Origin: Rhyacichthys aspro
Lineage: Eukaryota > Chordata > Actinopteri > Gobiiformes > Rhyacichthyidae
NCBI GenBank assembly: GCA_036850595.1
Contig: CM072154.1
Coordinates: 9,927,330 to 9,991,329 of the forward strand
Direction: 5' to 3'
Length of the DNA stretch: 64,000 nucleotides
Below the pieces are notes generated by a model, which was not told where the DNA came from, made no database searches, and saw only the letters and a list, made by a program, of their open reading frames with translations. This document shows positions 50,101-62,243 of this stretch, piece by piece (position 1 is the stretch's first letter; every line of letters begins with the position of its first letter). The translations under genes were made by a program, and so were the position numbers.

Positions 50101-53100
50101 AAAAAAAAAAAAAAAAAAAAAGGGAAGGAAAGGAAAGGTTGCTGCGCTGTTGTTGGGGTGAGTGGCCATGATGGAAGAAAATTTTGGAGGGTAAATCTTT
50201 AATTCAATCACATTAGAAACAGCTAGAAGGGTCTAAATAGTGAGACAAAAGCAATCTGTAAAAAAACACCACATTTGATATTTTTATTATAAAGATTGAA
50301 GGTAACGATTGATAATAAAACTTTAATCTATTAAACTATGCATGGATTTTGCTTGATTTAAACATAATACAATACTATTCTAGACTTCAATCATTTTGAA
50401 ACCCTGGCCCTGCATACAGCTCACCTGCAACTTACATTTGGCCCAAAAAAAAAAGGACTGTTGCATTCTTAATACTCACAAAACACTCTTTAATAGTAAT
50501 GGCTGACTGAATATCAAGCTGTTAAAGCCATAAAAATATATTACATACTTGGCCTTTACTTCACACTTTACTGTGAATACCTATAAATAACCTTTTGGCA
50601 ATTCCCAAGTGGTTTAACATTTACTGGAGGGCAGCACGATCCTTTATGGAACTCTGATAAATGGACACGCCGTAAAAGCCTAGGCAGACAAAGACAGATC
50701 TAACGACATGTGAAGAAACAATCCATGCGGAATCCATCATATACGTTTTAGCCCGACCCAGTGGTATTGTACTAAAGGGGGGAAAAAATAGGACACGAGT
50801 GCGATCTCTGAAGCCTGTAAATGTCAGCGTTTATGACGGGATGATATCATTACAGCGGCAACTCGACCGATGTGGAGCAAATGAGGACAGTCTGGGGAGC
50901 ATGTGACTTACCATGTGGTAGTTGATGATTTCTTGGAGGCTTTCCCCACACTTTTCCAGACACTCCTACAAGTAAAGCAAGCCACAATAGTTTAAGCGAA
51001 AAGACTTGCTTAACTAGATAATTGCATTGTGTTTGTGTTCTTTAAAGTTAAGACAGTAACGGCACAGAGATCTGCTTTTGTACTCTCCTAGAATATTTGT
51101 TAAGGGAAATGGAGCTATAATTGCGAGACTGATTCAGTTTTAAACAATGGAAACATAAGCAGAAAAGTCAAATAAAAGGCTCAAAATTAGTCACAGAGTC
51201 GGGCCAAGCGGGCTTTTAATAGTAAGTAATGAAACTATTCCAGACGCCAGAGAGTTGCCAGACCAAGTTTCCAGGCCTGGCTGATCCTCACTGACTAATC
51301 CATTAGTAATCACATTTATAGTGCTTTTTAAGGCTACGCACTGAACAAATTCACAGATGAAAATAAACCATATTTTGCAGAAAAAGTGGTCAAATCATGT
51401 TAATTACGCCTCACCGAGATCATCTCATCCTTCTTGCACTGCTGAGACAGGTCGCGGATGCCGCTGACGAAGAGCTTGTTGGCGCTGACGTAGGCCTTCC
51501 CCGCTTCTATCATCCCGCTGCATAGCTTCACCAGCTGTGGAGAGGGAATAAGGTTTCACTCCACATCAGTGTTGAGGTTAGTTGTGCCTATTAGACTCCA
51601 CATGAAGTCTGTTGTCCTGTGGGCTGCTGTGAATATATTATTATATATGTCCATTTTTGCTTTGAATGTCAACAGTCTGTTAAAAATAGGGCTGTGCAAT
51701 TAATCAGATTTTCAATTTCAGTTTCGGCTCCCAATGTTGACAAAACCTATATAATCAAGAAAAAAAAAAAATAATTAATTACTTGTTTTTAATTATTACT
51801 TGTTACATGTTTTATTTATTTATCTTAATTATTATTTCAGTTTATTTTTTTAAGCTAAGATTATTTTAAGGAGAATTCATTGTTTTGTTCAATAAATCCA
51901 ACATATTTCCAAAGTCAGAGTAATCGTGTAAAATAATCGTGATTTCAATAATGGCCAAAATAATTGTGATTATGATTTTTTACATTATCGAGCAGCCCTA
52001 GTTAAATATCAGTAAGATTGCAATAGTTGAAGAATACTATTTATTATTTGTTTCTGTGCCAAGCTGCAGACAGGACAATTTTTTCAATTTTTTTTTTTTT
52101 TTATTCTTACATTTAATTTAAAACCTGTATTATGTAATGAACAATAGCCACCCTTTTAGTGTAAAAACTGAGATTTGTTCCGACTACATCAGCTGCAAAG
52201 GCCAACATCCTGCCTAATCCTGACCCCTCCTTGACACACAATGTAATTCAATGTTAAAAGCAACAGATGGACATGTGACTTGAGCATTACAGTCGTCACA
52301 TCTGGCTGCCTCATTAGCGCTTGAATGTGTGCTTTGAAAGCCACCGCGATGCCTTATAATGTCTGTGTAGTCATCTGCTCTTCCTCCTACAGCTGCCACG
52401 TCACGTTTCGGCGAACCTTAGCTGAACTACTCCAGCGGCCACATTATTACGGCGGTCATTATACAGAGTGCCGGCTGCCAATATGGAAGCTAACATTATG
52501 TGCAATGTTGGATTACTGCTAAGTAATGCTGGAAGTGAACAGCTGACAGAAAGGCCAAGCTGTGCTTACCACGTCTAGCAAGAAGAATTAGAGTCATAGA
52601 AAATAGCACTTGTAGCATTTCTGACCCCACTGGTTTGCCTAACGCTATTCTTTATTTTTTCTCTTCACTATTATACCAGTGTGGCAGATGGCACTCCCCC
52701 TCAAACTGGTTCAGTCTCAATTTTTCCTCCCTTCTACGGCCAAGTCAAGGGAAAGCAGGATTTGTTGGATTTTGGTCTATAATGCTGTAAGGCCTTGACC
52801 TTGCTATATAAAAATGCCTTGAGATCATTTAATAGTGATTTGGTGCGACTTAAAAAATTGAATTGGTCTCAATTTAATCTTCTCAATGGGTGTGGGTATT
52901 ATATATTGACTTCCATCCAGTTTTACAATTCAAATGTGAAGGATGTGGTGTATGAAAGCTATTCTTAAACTCTTTCAAACAGTTAATCCTACTGGCACAC
53001 ATGAGCATTTCCTTTTCATCTCCCCATCAGTGTTGGGCTGATGTGAATTCAATTGTTAGAACTGAAAAATACGATTCATTTTGTACCGTTTTTACCTTAT

Positions 53101-53397
53101 TTAATGCCTTACACCTGACAGGACAGATTATTTACAGATGCATTGTCTGTTAAGGGCAATTTAGAGGCTGTTTACATGACAACAGCTTTCACTTAAAGCA
53201 AAAAGACTCTGTTGCATGCTCTTACTACACAACACCGCAAGCTTTTCAATATGGCAAATGAGATGGTTTTGTTTCATTCAGGAACCCACTGCGTTGTCGT
53301 GAAAACTGTGTCTTGGTTTAAGATGTTTTGCACATTTACCTTATCGAGCTTTGCCTCGATCTCCACAACTTCTGTCTCCACTTCATCAATATTCGCC
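35106..53397 (-). CDS. acap3: ACAP3 (BAR-PH-ArfGAP-ankyrin), partial, exons 2-24
   Basis: Coding exons: 53340-53397, 51415-51534, 50912-50965, 45688-45746, 45220-45403, 44080-44124, 43797-43892, 43445-43519, 42696-42707, 39684-39796, 39436-39487, 39056-39156, 38862-38973, 38184-38392, 37343-37412, 37164-37258, 36871-37085, 36689-36778, 36480-36572, 36166-36392, 35533-35642, 35341-35451, 35106-35253. Phases agree throughout: 815 complete residues. With about 16 residues from the missing exon 1 the protein is about 831 aa (human ACAP3 834). BAR domain to about 246. PH domain about 268-363 (GVVMEGYLFKRASNAFKTWN). ArfGAP zinc finger Cx2Cx16Cx2C at 418-441, then SGIHR with the catalytic Arg at about 446. 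Acidic Ser-rich linker, then ankyrin repeats at about 650-785. C terminus CIQEFICLTIAEC. ACAPs are PIP2-stimulated GAPs for Arf6 at plasma membrane and endosomes. One intron uses a GC donor, and exon 10 is only 12 nt. Confidence 0.96.
35724..36083 (+). mobile_element. Internally deleted Tc1/mariner element in an acap3 intron
   Basis: A 360 bp element flanked by TA on both sides (35722-35723 and 36084-36085). Terminal inverted repeats are CTCTGCCTGACCAAAAAAAA on the left and, as reverse complement, CACTGCCTGACCAAAAAAAA on the right. The remaining plus-strand reading frame ends LLTLQKLCETMPQRMHPMKY, resembling the end of a Tc1-type transposase, so most of the transposase is deleted. A GGTCAGGATT triplication lies at about 35785-35812. 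Non-autonomous. Confidence 0.8.
39797..42695 (-). other. acap3: acap3 intron between the 12-nt exon and the PH-domain exon
   Basis: A 2.9 kb intron. It holds only short ORFs on either strand, with somewhat higher GC at about 40600-41500. No repeat family, RNA gene or alternative exon could be supported. Confidence 0.5.
42696..42707 (-). CDS. acap3: 12-nt microexon of acap3 (residues TLMQ)
   Basis: CATGTCCTCCCAG|ACCCTCATGCAG|GTGAGT on the minus strand. It supplies TLMQ between the exon ending ATIQQR and the exon beginning DFSYDD. Human ACAP3 has TLLQ in this place, so the four residues are expected. Both splice sites are strong and the phase is 0 on both sides. Confidence 0.88.
45747..50911 (-). 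other. acap3: acap3 intron 4 (5.2 kb)
   Basis: Separates exon 50912-50965 from exon 45688-45746. Contents seen: a GAA/GGA purine tract at about 46250-46290, a poly(A) run at 50100-50120 and many unrelated short ORFs. The 151-codon minus frame at 46692-47147 has no recognisable features and is not called. Confidence 0.6.
50098..50121. repeat. Poly(A) tract
   Basis: A run of more than 20 A followed by GGGAAGGAAAGGAAAGG, in acap3 intron 4. No target duplication was recognised around it. Confidence 0.85.
51679..52008. mobile_element. hAT-like MITE, about 314 bp, acap3 intron 2
   Basis: Termini TAGGGCTGTGCAATTAATCA (from 51687) and, as reverse complement, TAGGGCTGCTCGATAATGTA (ending 52000). These are flanked by 8 bp GTTAAAAA and GTTAAATA (7 of 8 identical), which fits the 8 bp duplication of hAT elements. 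The interior is AT-rich and non-coding. Its length and ends resemble the copy at 61920-62243. Confidence 0.7.
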
Positions 53398-54504
53398 CTG
53401 AAATAAAAAAAAGAAGAAGCTGTTAATGCACATGACAGTGATATTTCTATCCCTAGTCTCACAAGCATGATCAGATTATACACATCAATGTATAACACAT
53501 GGAGTATTACTGAGCCAAACCAAAGACACGTTTGAGTGGCAACACTTTGGCTTTGCTGCTGCAGAGACGCTAAGTGAGTGAGACGCCATCATGGGAGCAG
53601 TTCACGTCTGTCAAAACAAAGTGACAGACAGGGTCTCTCCGCGGTGAAGGGGGAATCATGTCTGTGTGTCGTATCCCATGTTAACTGTTACCGATAATAC
53701 CACACCCAAACGCATCTGGGAGAATAGGATTTACACCCAGAGGCCCGCAGCTGGATGACGTCACCCTAAAAACACCACTCCCCAAAATGATGTAAGTTAG
53801 TGTGAGCAGGTTGTAAGCAGCGCCACATTGTTCTATTTGTCGCTGTATATTTATCTCCTTCCTGTTGCATTATGGGACCTCATGGAGCATGAATATGATC
53901 TCACACAGCATCCCTTCTCGCCGTTTGACCCTTAAACACACACTTACGGCTTGTTTTCTATTTGATATCAAGAGGATGATGTTGGGAATCACGGAGCAGT
54001 GCATATACGGCAGCTTTGTGATGAAAAGTGTTTGTGGCATATATGAGCTGGAGCTGGCGGGTTATAAAAAATGTATCCGTCTTTTCTCCCTCGCCTTGGG
54101 TGGATTAGCCTGCTTGGCCCAGGCTGTAGCGCGCTCAGGGGATGGAGGATGGCACGTGCGCTCCTCTTCCCACCCCCACACTCTCCAGCCTCCTTTAATA
54201 TGGAACTAAGGACAAAGGAGGAAAGGAAATACGTGCCCAAAGAAAGCCCATGTCGAGTGGAAACACGCATAAGCTAAATAATCAATACCATATTATTCCA
54301 CATGGGCACGTGTGTTTTGGGAACCTCCGCTGATCCACTACCGGACAGGGCTGAGCCGGCCTCGCCACACCCACGGATAATCTTGCAGTGAGCAAAGCTG
54401 TTTTCATTGCTGATGTCATTTTTTGAAAACTGCCCTTTTAATGTGATAAAGCCGGGCTTAGAGGGAGCGCTCGCTTTTGAGGAGGCTCATCTCATCGAGC
54501 CTTT

Positions 54505-54524
54505 CAGCAGCAGCAGCAGCAGCA
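54505..54524. repeat. (CAG)6 microsatellite
   Basis: Six CAG units in non-coding sequence between acap3 exon 2 and the right edge of the window. Confidence 0.9.
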
Positions 54525-55139
54525 CACAGACTTATCTGGAAATACTTTCATTTGTTTATTATCTACAGCGACACACTTCAATGAATGAATGACCCATTTA
54601 TGCAGAAACATATAGCACATTTTTCATTATAAAAGCTATATGAGAATATATAATGAAGATAAAAATTACTATGGAGTGTTTAAATATTAAGAGGCGATTT
54701 TTTTATCATTGTATTATAACGGATTTTAGCACAGTTCGATTGACTCCAGACATGACACATAGCATTTGTGTGGTACAATGAGTAATACCAAATGCCACAA
54801 GTAACGTCAGCAGACTTGGGACAGGACCAAAGTGATCACAGAGCGTCAGGGACTACTTTGAACATGGTCCAAATAGACACTGATGGAATACAAGTTTGTA
54901 TTTCATCTGTGTATCTGATTGGACTAAACATTATTTGATGTTTTGTTTGTCTTATACTATCCCTCATGGTTGAGAGGGGAATTTTGAGACAGAAATGTAA
55001 TTGACATCGGAGAAGGGCAGAGCACTAGACTGACGCAGTGTTGCTGGACTGTTAGTTGAGTCTAGCTTGATTCAATAAAAAAAGGTCACAGATGAATCAT
55101 AGACAGTAAAGAAGTCAGATTGGAAAACTCGATTTCCCT

Positions 55140-55505
55140 TGAATAATAACTTTATAACAATAATAACTTTATTCAGATAGAACTTTTAAAAAACATGGTT
55201 ACTAAACGCTTTACACAATCCCATAAAATATGAGCCCACAAAAGATAAAATTAGCCAGCAAAAAAATGAATAAAATTACAATAAATGATAAAACAATACA
55301 GACTAAAAGGCAGCATAATCCCAGGAACTATAAAATGATAATAAACAGATAATAAAACTAAGATTCATTAACTAAGGTTTATAAAGTTTGCCAGCCTGAT
55401 TTTCTCGGGATCTCAATCGCAGTTGTGCCCAGGGGCCAGACCATGAAAGGCTTTAAAAGGAAAATCTTGAAATCAATACTAAAAACAATGGAATCTGCAG
55501 CACAT
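55140..55505. repeat. Degenerate teleost interspersed repeat
   Basis: Begins with AATAATAACTTTATTCAGATAG and ACTTTTAAAAAACATGG. Further on it has GGGCCAGACCATGAAAGGCT and AAAATCTTGAAATCAATACT. This order of blocks is familiar from dispersed repeats in fish genomes, but I cannot name the family. No intact ORF. Confidence 0.5.
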
Positions 55506-56469
55506 TTTGATTTTTTTCTTTTAAGACAACTGGAAATAATATTAAGTCTCCATTGGATAAGTCATGTGTATTCATCCCCAAATACAAGCAATTCAAACTA
55601 ATCCCACACTACCCAATAAATAGCACCCTGCCCAACCATGGCTCTCTGGCACATCCCACTCCAGATACAACCAGAGCAGTGAGTCAGTGAGGTGGCTCTA
55701 GCTGCTCCAGATGTGCACGGACACTGGTCACAGTCCAGCTGCTCCCGTTGAACCTCCCCCCGCAGGCCGTAACCCCCACCGCTGCCCGCCTAACCGCACA
55801 TGCCCCCTATAATGGATGCACACAGAGCCCCGGGCCTGTAGTCACGGCAACGCTCTCCAAAGTGGGCCGCAGAGGTCCTCGATAGGCTCGCGAACAGACT
55901 CCTATTTACGCCACAGGGAGCGGGGAAGCTAAGTAGATAATTAACATGAATGACAACACGGCTACTGTGACAGGAGATGACCGTTATAGCACCATTAAAA
56001 ACTCATTCAATCAACACTGGTTGTAAATCTGCTTGTGCTTTATGCGGTGGCTCGTACATCGACGTCACTGATATATTCAAATAAACATAAAGAGGCTGGT
56101 TGTTCTTCATGGTTAATGTGCAGCACAATACATCACAAGTTTAGAACATGGGCAGACTGAAGTTAGCGCTTAGGATTAGTCTGGAATCATTTATCTGACG
56201 AGGAGCTGTGTTGTTAGGCAGCGCGGCGTAAAAACATAATAAACAGAGAGATTGTGCTGAGAAAGCTGAAGTTTTCTGGCTGGTGACATGCTGACTGGGC
56301 GTCCAGAGGAATGACTGAGGTGATGTTTATTAGCTCAAAGCTGCACAACACCTCTGTTTCTCCTTAAGTCCTTACTTTTTTCTCACAGTGCAATGACCAC
56401 CAATGTAAAAATGATGTAGCTTATCAATAAAGAGTTATGTATTCTACTTGTGGGACTGAAGTAAAAACT

Positions 56470-56995
56470 CAACCTCTGTCTTTATTGAAGCTCATCTTCT
56501 AAAAAACTTTCAAATTTCTCTCACCCCCAAAAGCAGGCTAGGGACCTCTCCTGCTTCTCTTTTATTAAAAAAATGAAACCAGACCAATTTTACGTTCTAC
56601 AAAATACTAATACATTTCACCAAACTGAGGTTTAGAGTTTAGCAACTTCAGCATCAAAACAGCAATTATCTCTACCTCCACTAGTATTTATTCGCGTTTT
56701 ACATTGCCTCCTTTTTCTCTGTTAATGCGTTTCTTTATTGAGGTGTTTCTGTGTGTTAAAAAACAACGCTGAAAATACATTTTATCGGCAGCTGTTAAAC
56801 TTCCTGGAACATCATATGAGAAGCCGGTGTAGACCAATGGGAGGGCTCCTTTTTCAAGCATGTGACTTTGCAAGCATTGATTGGCCAAGGTTGTCCGTTC
56901 CTGAATAGAGGTTCAGGATGAATTCAAATCCCTTATAATAAACAGTAGATGGCATCATAAAGCTTGTTTTTTCACAAATAATTGCTTTTACTTGC
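56470..56995. repeat. Unclassified interspersed repeat, copy B
   Basis: Second copy of the repeat described at 23590-24220, same orientation. It is more compact over the last third, joining GTTCCTGAATAGAGG closely to CCCTTATAATAAACAGTAGA. Short unsupported ORFs only. Confidence 0.7.
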
Positions 56996-58867
56996 TTTTA
57001 AAAAATCAAGCTTAAAAAAAATATCATCAAAGCTAGCTTCTATGCTATTGACAGCAGTGAGCAAATTTGCAATCGACATTGACGCTGTTACTTGCTCAAT
57101 TAATCCCAAAGTTTTGTGAGTTAAATGGACAATCTTCAGATACGTGTTTATAGAAAGAACAATAGAATAAATATAACATGTTCTCCACATGATAGCCTCT
57201 AGCTGCTAAGTCAGTGCTAACTCAGTGTGCTCCTTCCCGTTGATGCAAGCACTGACGCAGCTGAGCATAAAAGCCCCAGAGAGTTGTCTTTTGGGGGCTG
57301 TTTCAACGACTGGTGGCAGGGATGGGGAACAAGCAGGTGGTGCACTAAGGAAAGGGCCAACACAAGGTCCAGGTAGTGACCCCTTAAAAACACCACAGTT
57401 CCCCCAGCAAACCCCCAAGTGTTTGCCAGCTGGGACACACTGGTTAAAACGACACGCAGCATCCCACTGGGGACAGCAGATTATCCAATGAGAGATGTGC
57501 CAGCAAACAAATTAGAACAGCTGTAGAGCAGACTGGATGATAACTTCAACTGATCTCCTGCTTTAAAATCAAGGTTTCCTCCAGCAAGCATGAGTGTGTC
57601 ATGTGACGGGGGAGGCCCAAGAGATGTTGGGACAGGAGGAGGGGTGAAGGAGCGTACCGTCTGAAGGCCTCATTGTGCTGTGCCCACTTCCTGTCTGGAG
57701 AGATGGCAGCATTTTGTTAGAATATTGATTGCTTTAGTGTCCTAATTGTGGAAAGACTGCAAGGCTGAATGGCTGATGGGATGGGGGTGGGATCCCCCAA
57801 GCATATTCCCTTCAGAACAGCAGGGTTATTCTTAGCTGCACGGCTCCCAATACCCCCACTAGGTCCTACCCCTCCTTCTCTTTCTCTTCCACATCACTAC
57901 GAACTAATGCAGGGTGAAGGAGGCACTCCTGACTTTGCAATGCCAAGCACTTAGCAGTCTAACCTAGTGGATTTTTGAAGCACTGTCCACAAGTTAAAAA
58001 TATCTCCCTTCCGCAGAGAATGTAAACAAACCCACCGACAAATGCACTCATGCAGTTGGTTTCCACTTCATATCATTTCAAGAATTTATTATATTGCCTC
58101 ATAATCTGTTGAAAGCTAATCCTAATGTCCATGAGGTGCTGAGGGGTTCAGATGTCTCCAGTAAAATCCTTTCTAACATGTGTTCAAAGCCATGGCTATT
58201 GTTTCATAAGCCTAGGTTTTATTTCCACTTGAAAGCTTAGATGTGTTCCTTGTTCTTAAGCGCGCCTGCTTTCTGTTCAGACAGAGACACGCTAAGCTTC
58301 ACTATAAACACGCTGACATTTCTGCTCCAGACTGAAGCGGAGTCTTCTGCTGTGGCTGTATTACCCACAAAACCTCTCCAAAACACATCTCCACTAATGG
58401 CTTTATAGAAATGACATGTCTGCTGCAGGAATAATTACTCATTTATGCCTCGATTACACCGCACTTGAGCATCAAACCATCGGTGTGTACTCCTAACCAT
58501 CCCCCTCACACTGATCGCCTACTGTGCCAAATACTTGAGTGTAGCCAAACAGCTGAGTGGCAACCATTTACCAAGCCCTGTTTCTACGGCAACACTCATC
58601 CACCCTTACAGACAGACGACCCACCTCGGCCCACCCACTCATTCAGTGAACTCAATACGGAGACCACCAACACTCCCACCGTAGTACTTCCGCACAGGGG
58701 CCCAGTTTGACTGATGTGTTTGGCGGATGGCTGCACAGAGACAGTTGAGTTCAGGAGAGGACGGGACCCTTTGAACTCTGTGGTGGTTAACACTTAAATA
58801 CTCAATGTGATGTATTCTGAAAAAATAAAAAAATAAAAAAAATCACATAATCTAACAAAATCGCCTA

Positions 58868-58945
58868 AGGCCCAAAGCAGCTGGGATAGGCTCCAGCCAC
58901 CCGCGACCCCACAAAGTGGGATAAGCGGTAGAAGATGAAATGAAA
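58868..58945. repeat. Teleost SINE/LINE-type 3' tail fragment
   Basis: Contains AGCTGGGATAGGCTCCAGCC, CCGCGACCCCACAAAGTGGG and GATAAGCGGTAGAAGATGAA. These are well known from abundant fish retroposon tails. Only the tail is present; the 5' part is not recognisable. Confidence 0.6.
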
Positions 58946-61919
58946 AAACATAATCTAACATTTCTTGAAAACAGTAATACAGCCTGAAATGTATAACTGT
59001 TCACAGAAGTTAATGTCCCTCAAGTCCATGCTGGCTAATGAGTGCTTCAGGCCACTTTTATGATCCATTACAGCAGCAACAGTGGGCAAACATGAAATTT
59101 CCATTTTGGTTAATACGGCTATAAGATTTAATCTCCATATTATTCATTTTTTAGACTTTAAAATTTAATTGATTTTTTTTTTTTGCTTAATGCCAACACA
59201 TAACAATAGTAGTAGGGCATCAGCATCATGTTAAAGCATCCGCCTTTTATTTTTAGCCCTTTTTTCTCAATTTATTCAAAGCATACAGCTACTTTCCATA
59301 AATGAACAAGTATAGAGTGCATCACAAAGATCCTACATTCCTGTTCATGTCAATCTCCTGCCATTTTACAAAAATCAAAACATTATAAATGTCATATCAC
59401 TATCTTCCTCTGATGATTATTATTACTCTGCTCGCATTTAGTGTTATTAGTAATAATAACCAGAGCTCTGCAGTTAAGAAGCACTGTTTCCATTAAATGT
59501 GATTTCATAATACAGTCATTTTAACATTGTTCAAAATCCAAAAATCTCAATTATTTTGATTTATCACCCAGCCCTCCTATAAATTATTAGATCACTATTG
59601 TGCATGTATTTTGTCAAACAATAATTGAAGCAGTTAGATGTTTCGAAATCATTCACAATGAGACAAAAAGTAACTTTACCTACCAACATTTGAAAAACAA
59701 AACACCCATGATTCTTCAGCAGTCCTGACAGTAACTGGCCTCATTGCCACCTGACACAGTTTGTCTTCACTCAAGAGTCCAGAAAGAAACCAGATCTATT
59801 TTGGCAGAGGGACATACAATATGCACGACCTCTCTCAACAATAGAAGGACCCATAAATCACACAAATGGACATTGGGGCCAAAAGCAAGATGTGCTGCAG
59901 GCTCTTGATGAGAAGATTTACAGTTATAGTCCTATTACTCTGTGGACTGTTTATTTGTTGCATTCAAACTGATCTTACTTTAACGTCGAAGGAATGACAA
60001 GTGCAGCCAATAGCAGAACTCCACCTTGTGCGGGAATTTGGCACACATTTTCCCACTTGTCTGAACCGAGCGAGATTTCAGTCAACCAACTCCGCAAGCA
60101 CCACTCTGACACTTTGAAAACATGCACCATGTGTTACTGTGGGGCTCCACTGTGAGGAATTCCCAAGCCTTCAACCGGGATTGAATGTCATCGTCTTACA
60201 GCGTGTGCATGTGGAGCCCAGCTGAGCATAGCCTTAACGGAAAGTGTGTAAACTGTTTATCGGGCCACCATCGTGAAAGCTGTCTGCACTGGAACAAATG
60301 AAGGAAAAATATAGAGGGGGGAACGAAAGAAAGAATGAGGAAAGGGAGTCGAAAGGGGGAACTAGAGTCTGGCTGACAATACATATTCCTCTTTCCTGGC
60401 TGCACAAGACCAATCCAAAATCAACACCCCTGGTATGTTTTAACTGAAGGAGATAGCTAGTCTGGCGGCGGTTTGGGAGCTCCACCTCAGATGACCAGTC
60501 GGGGTGAACTTTTGCCTGTCTGCTCCCACCACTACACCTCTGTCACTACACCACACCTCCGCCAGCGCTCCCCACCCTTGGTCTGTGTGGTGCTGCTGGG
60601 TATACACCAAATACCACAACACATAAATCACATAAAGGAGCAGAAAAAGTAACGCAAATCTGTGACATAATATTGTATGTGGAAGGAATCCAAAAGTGCC
60701 GTCTGTCTCACACTGTTCAAGGGGCTTGGAACCTCTTTGCTATTTTCATTCATTTACTTTCAACTGCTTAGGGGCAAAATGTGGAGTACACACTGAATAA
60801 TCAGCAAATCGCAGGGCTAACACTTAAAGACATACACTCACAGACTGCCATTCACGCTCATTTTGTTAAAGATTCAGCTAGAATATCCAGAGAGAACTTA
60901 AAATGACAGCAAACCTTGGAATTGGAGGTTATTTCAACTAAATGGGTCACTTTAAATCAAACTGTAATTATGAATGTGAATCTAAAGCAGCTTGCACTAA
61001 AACATCTGCCTTTCCCAAACCGTTATCTGTCTATTAGTGTCTTGCAGGGCCTTGAAGAACATGTGTGCATATTTTCAGACCCTCCCTTGGCAAAAAGCAT
61101 TAGTAGAAGATAAGTCTCATTTTTTCAGTACTTGTATTAAAACATAAAACAGGCCATAATGAGCAGATGCCTAAAGAAAGTAAACGATACACGATACTAT
61201 TGATCCATTCATGCACAGTACACAGTGCCAGCCGAACCTTGACCCCGCGGTGACCCGGTGAGAGTGACCACACCCCTACGGAGCAAGCAGCTGTCCCGGG
61301 CACTCGATCACACTCAAGTAGCGAACACAGACAAGAAGTGGGTGAGCCGGCCAACAGAAAGAAACGCAGCACGCCTGCCCTGTTTGATTCACAGCCACAG
61401 AGACACACTCCTGACTGACGGCAACAGCTGGGCAGGCATTTCCCGCTCTTTTCCCAAAATTCACCCACAGCTCCATATCTAATAGGACCAACACTGCACA
61501 GATAGAGACATCACGATTAAGTTCATCTATGAGTTTGAAAGGGAATAACTAGATGTAAGGCTTCTTTCAAGTCTGAATATGCAAATGTGACAAGACTTAC
61601 TGCTTTGTTCTCGGCCTTTGTTTGAAGTGTACAATAATGAAGCATCGTTGCCACTGTTTACTCATCTGGTTCGGAGATTTGTGCAGGAACATCTAGATTA
61701 TCCAATTTTAGCCTCTTTGATGACATACACATCTAAGGGCATGATCCAAGTCAAGATGGAAGAAGCGGTTATTCTTTAATGCAAGATGAAAAATGATAGT
61801 CAATGATATGTCAAAACAAGTGTTGGAATTAGAATATGAGGGGAAAGGGAAAGCTTCACTTGTGTCACACATGAGCTGTTTTTTTTTCTTTTTCATATAC
61901 ATCTATGACATTCACACAA

Positions 61920-62243
61920 GTGAGAACAGGGCTGCACAATATAATGCAGATGATTGTTATGGCAATATTAACAAAGAAATACACAACAAACACAAATAAC
62001 TCCTATAGTACTGCATATAACTCTATTAAATATTAAAGTAACCGTCTAATTAGAGACTTAGATCAATATGTGCCACAAATAAATGGAAATGTCACCAATT
62101 TCAACCAAAATTCCTTTAGAAATTTGAATACAATTACTTTTTAGTAATAATTAGTGCCAACACAAATCAGAAATCATAATATCCCAATATTTATAGTTTT
62201 TCCACATACGTTTTCGTAATATCATGCAGGCCTAACTGAGAAC
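61920..62243. mobile_element. hAT-like MITE, second degenerate copy
   Basis: Left end AGGGCTGCACAATATAATGC; the right end as reverse complement is TTAGGCCTGCATGATATTAC. Flanking 8-mers are GTGAGAAC and CTGAGAAC (7 of 8 identical). It is about 308 bp and AT-rich, similar in size and ends to the element at 51679-52008. Confidence 0.55.

Noticed and set aside
54400..54592. Plus-strand ORF with a poly-Ser run
   Set aside because: The run is just the CAG microsatellite read in frame; nothing else supports coding.
57655..57695. Exon-like stretch on the minus strand (CTCTCCAG ... CCTTCAGACG|GTACGC) with an ATG, as a possible acap3 first exon
   Set aside because: Its donor is phase 1, but the next acap3 exon needs phase 2, and the peptide does not resemble the ACAP N terminus.
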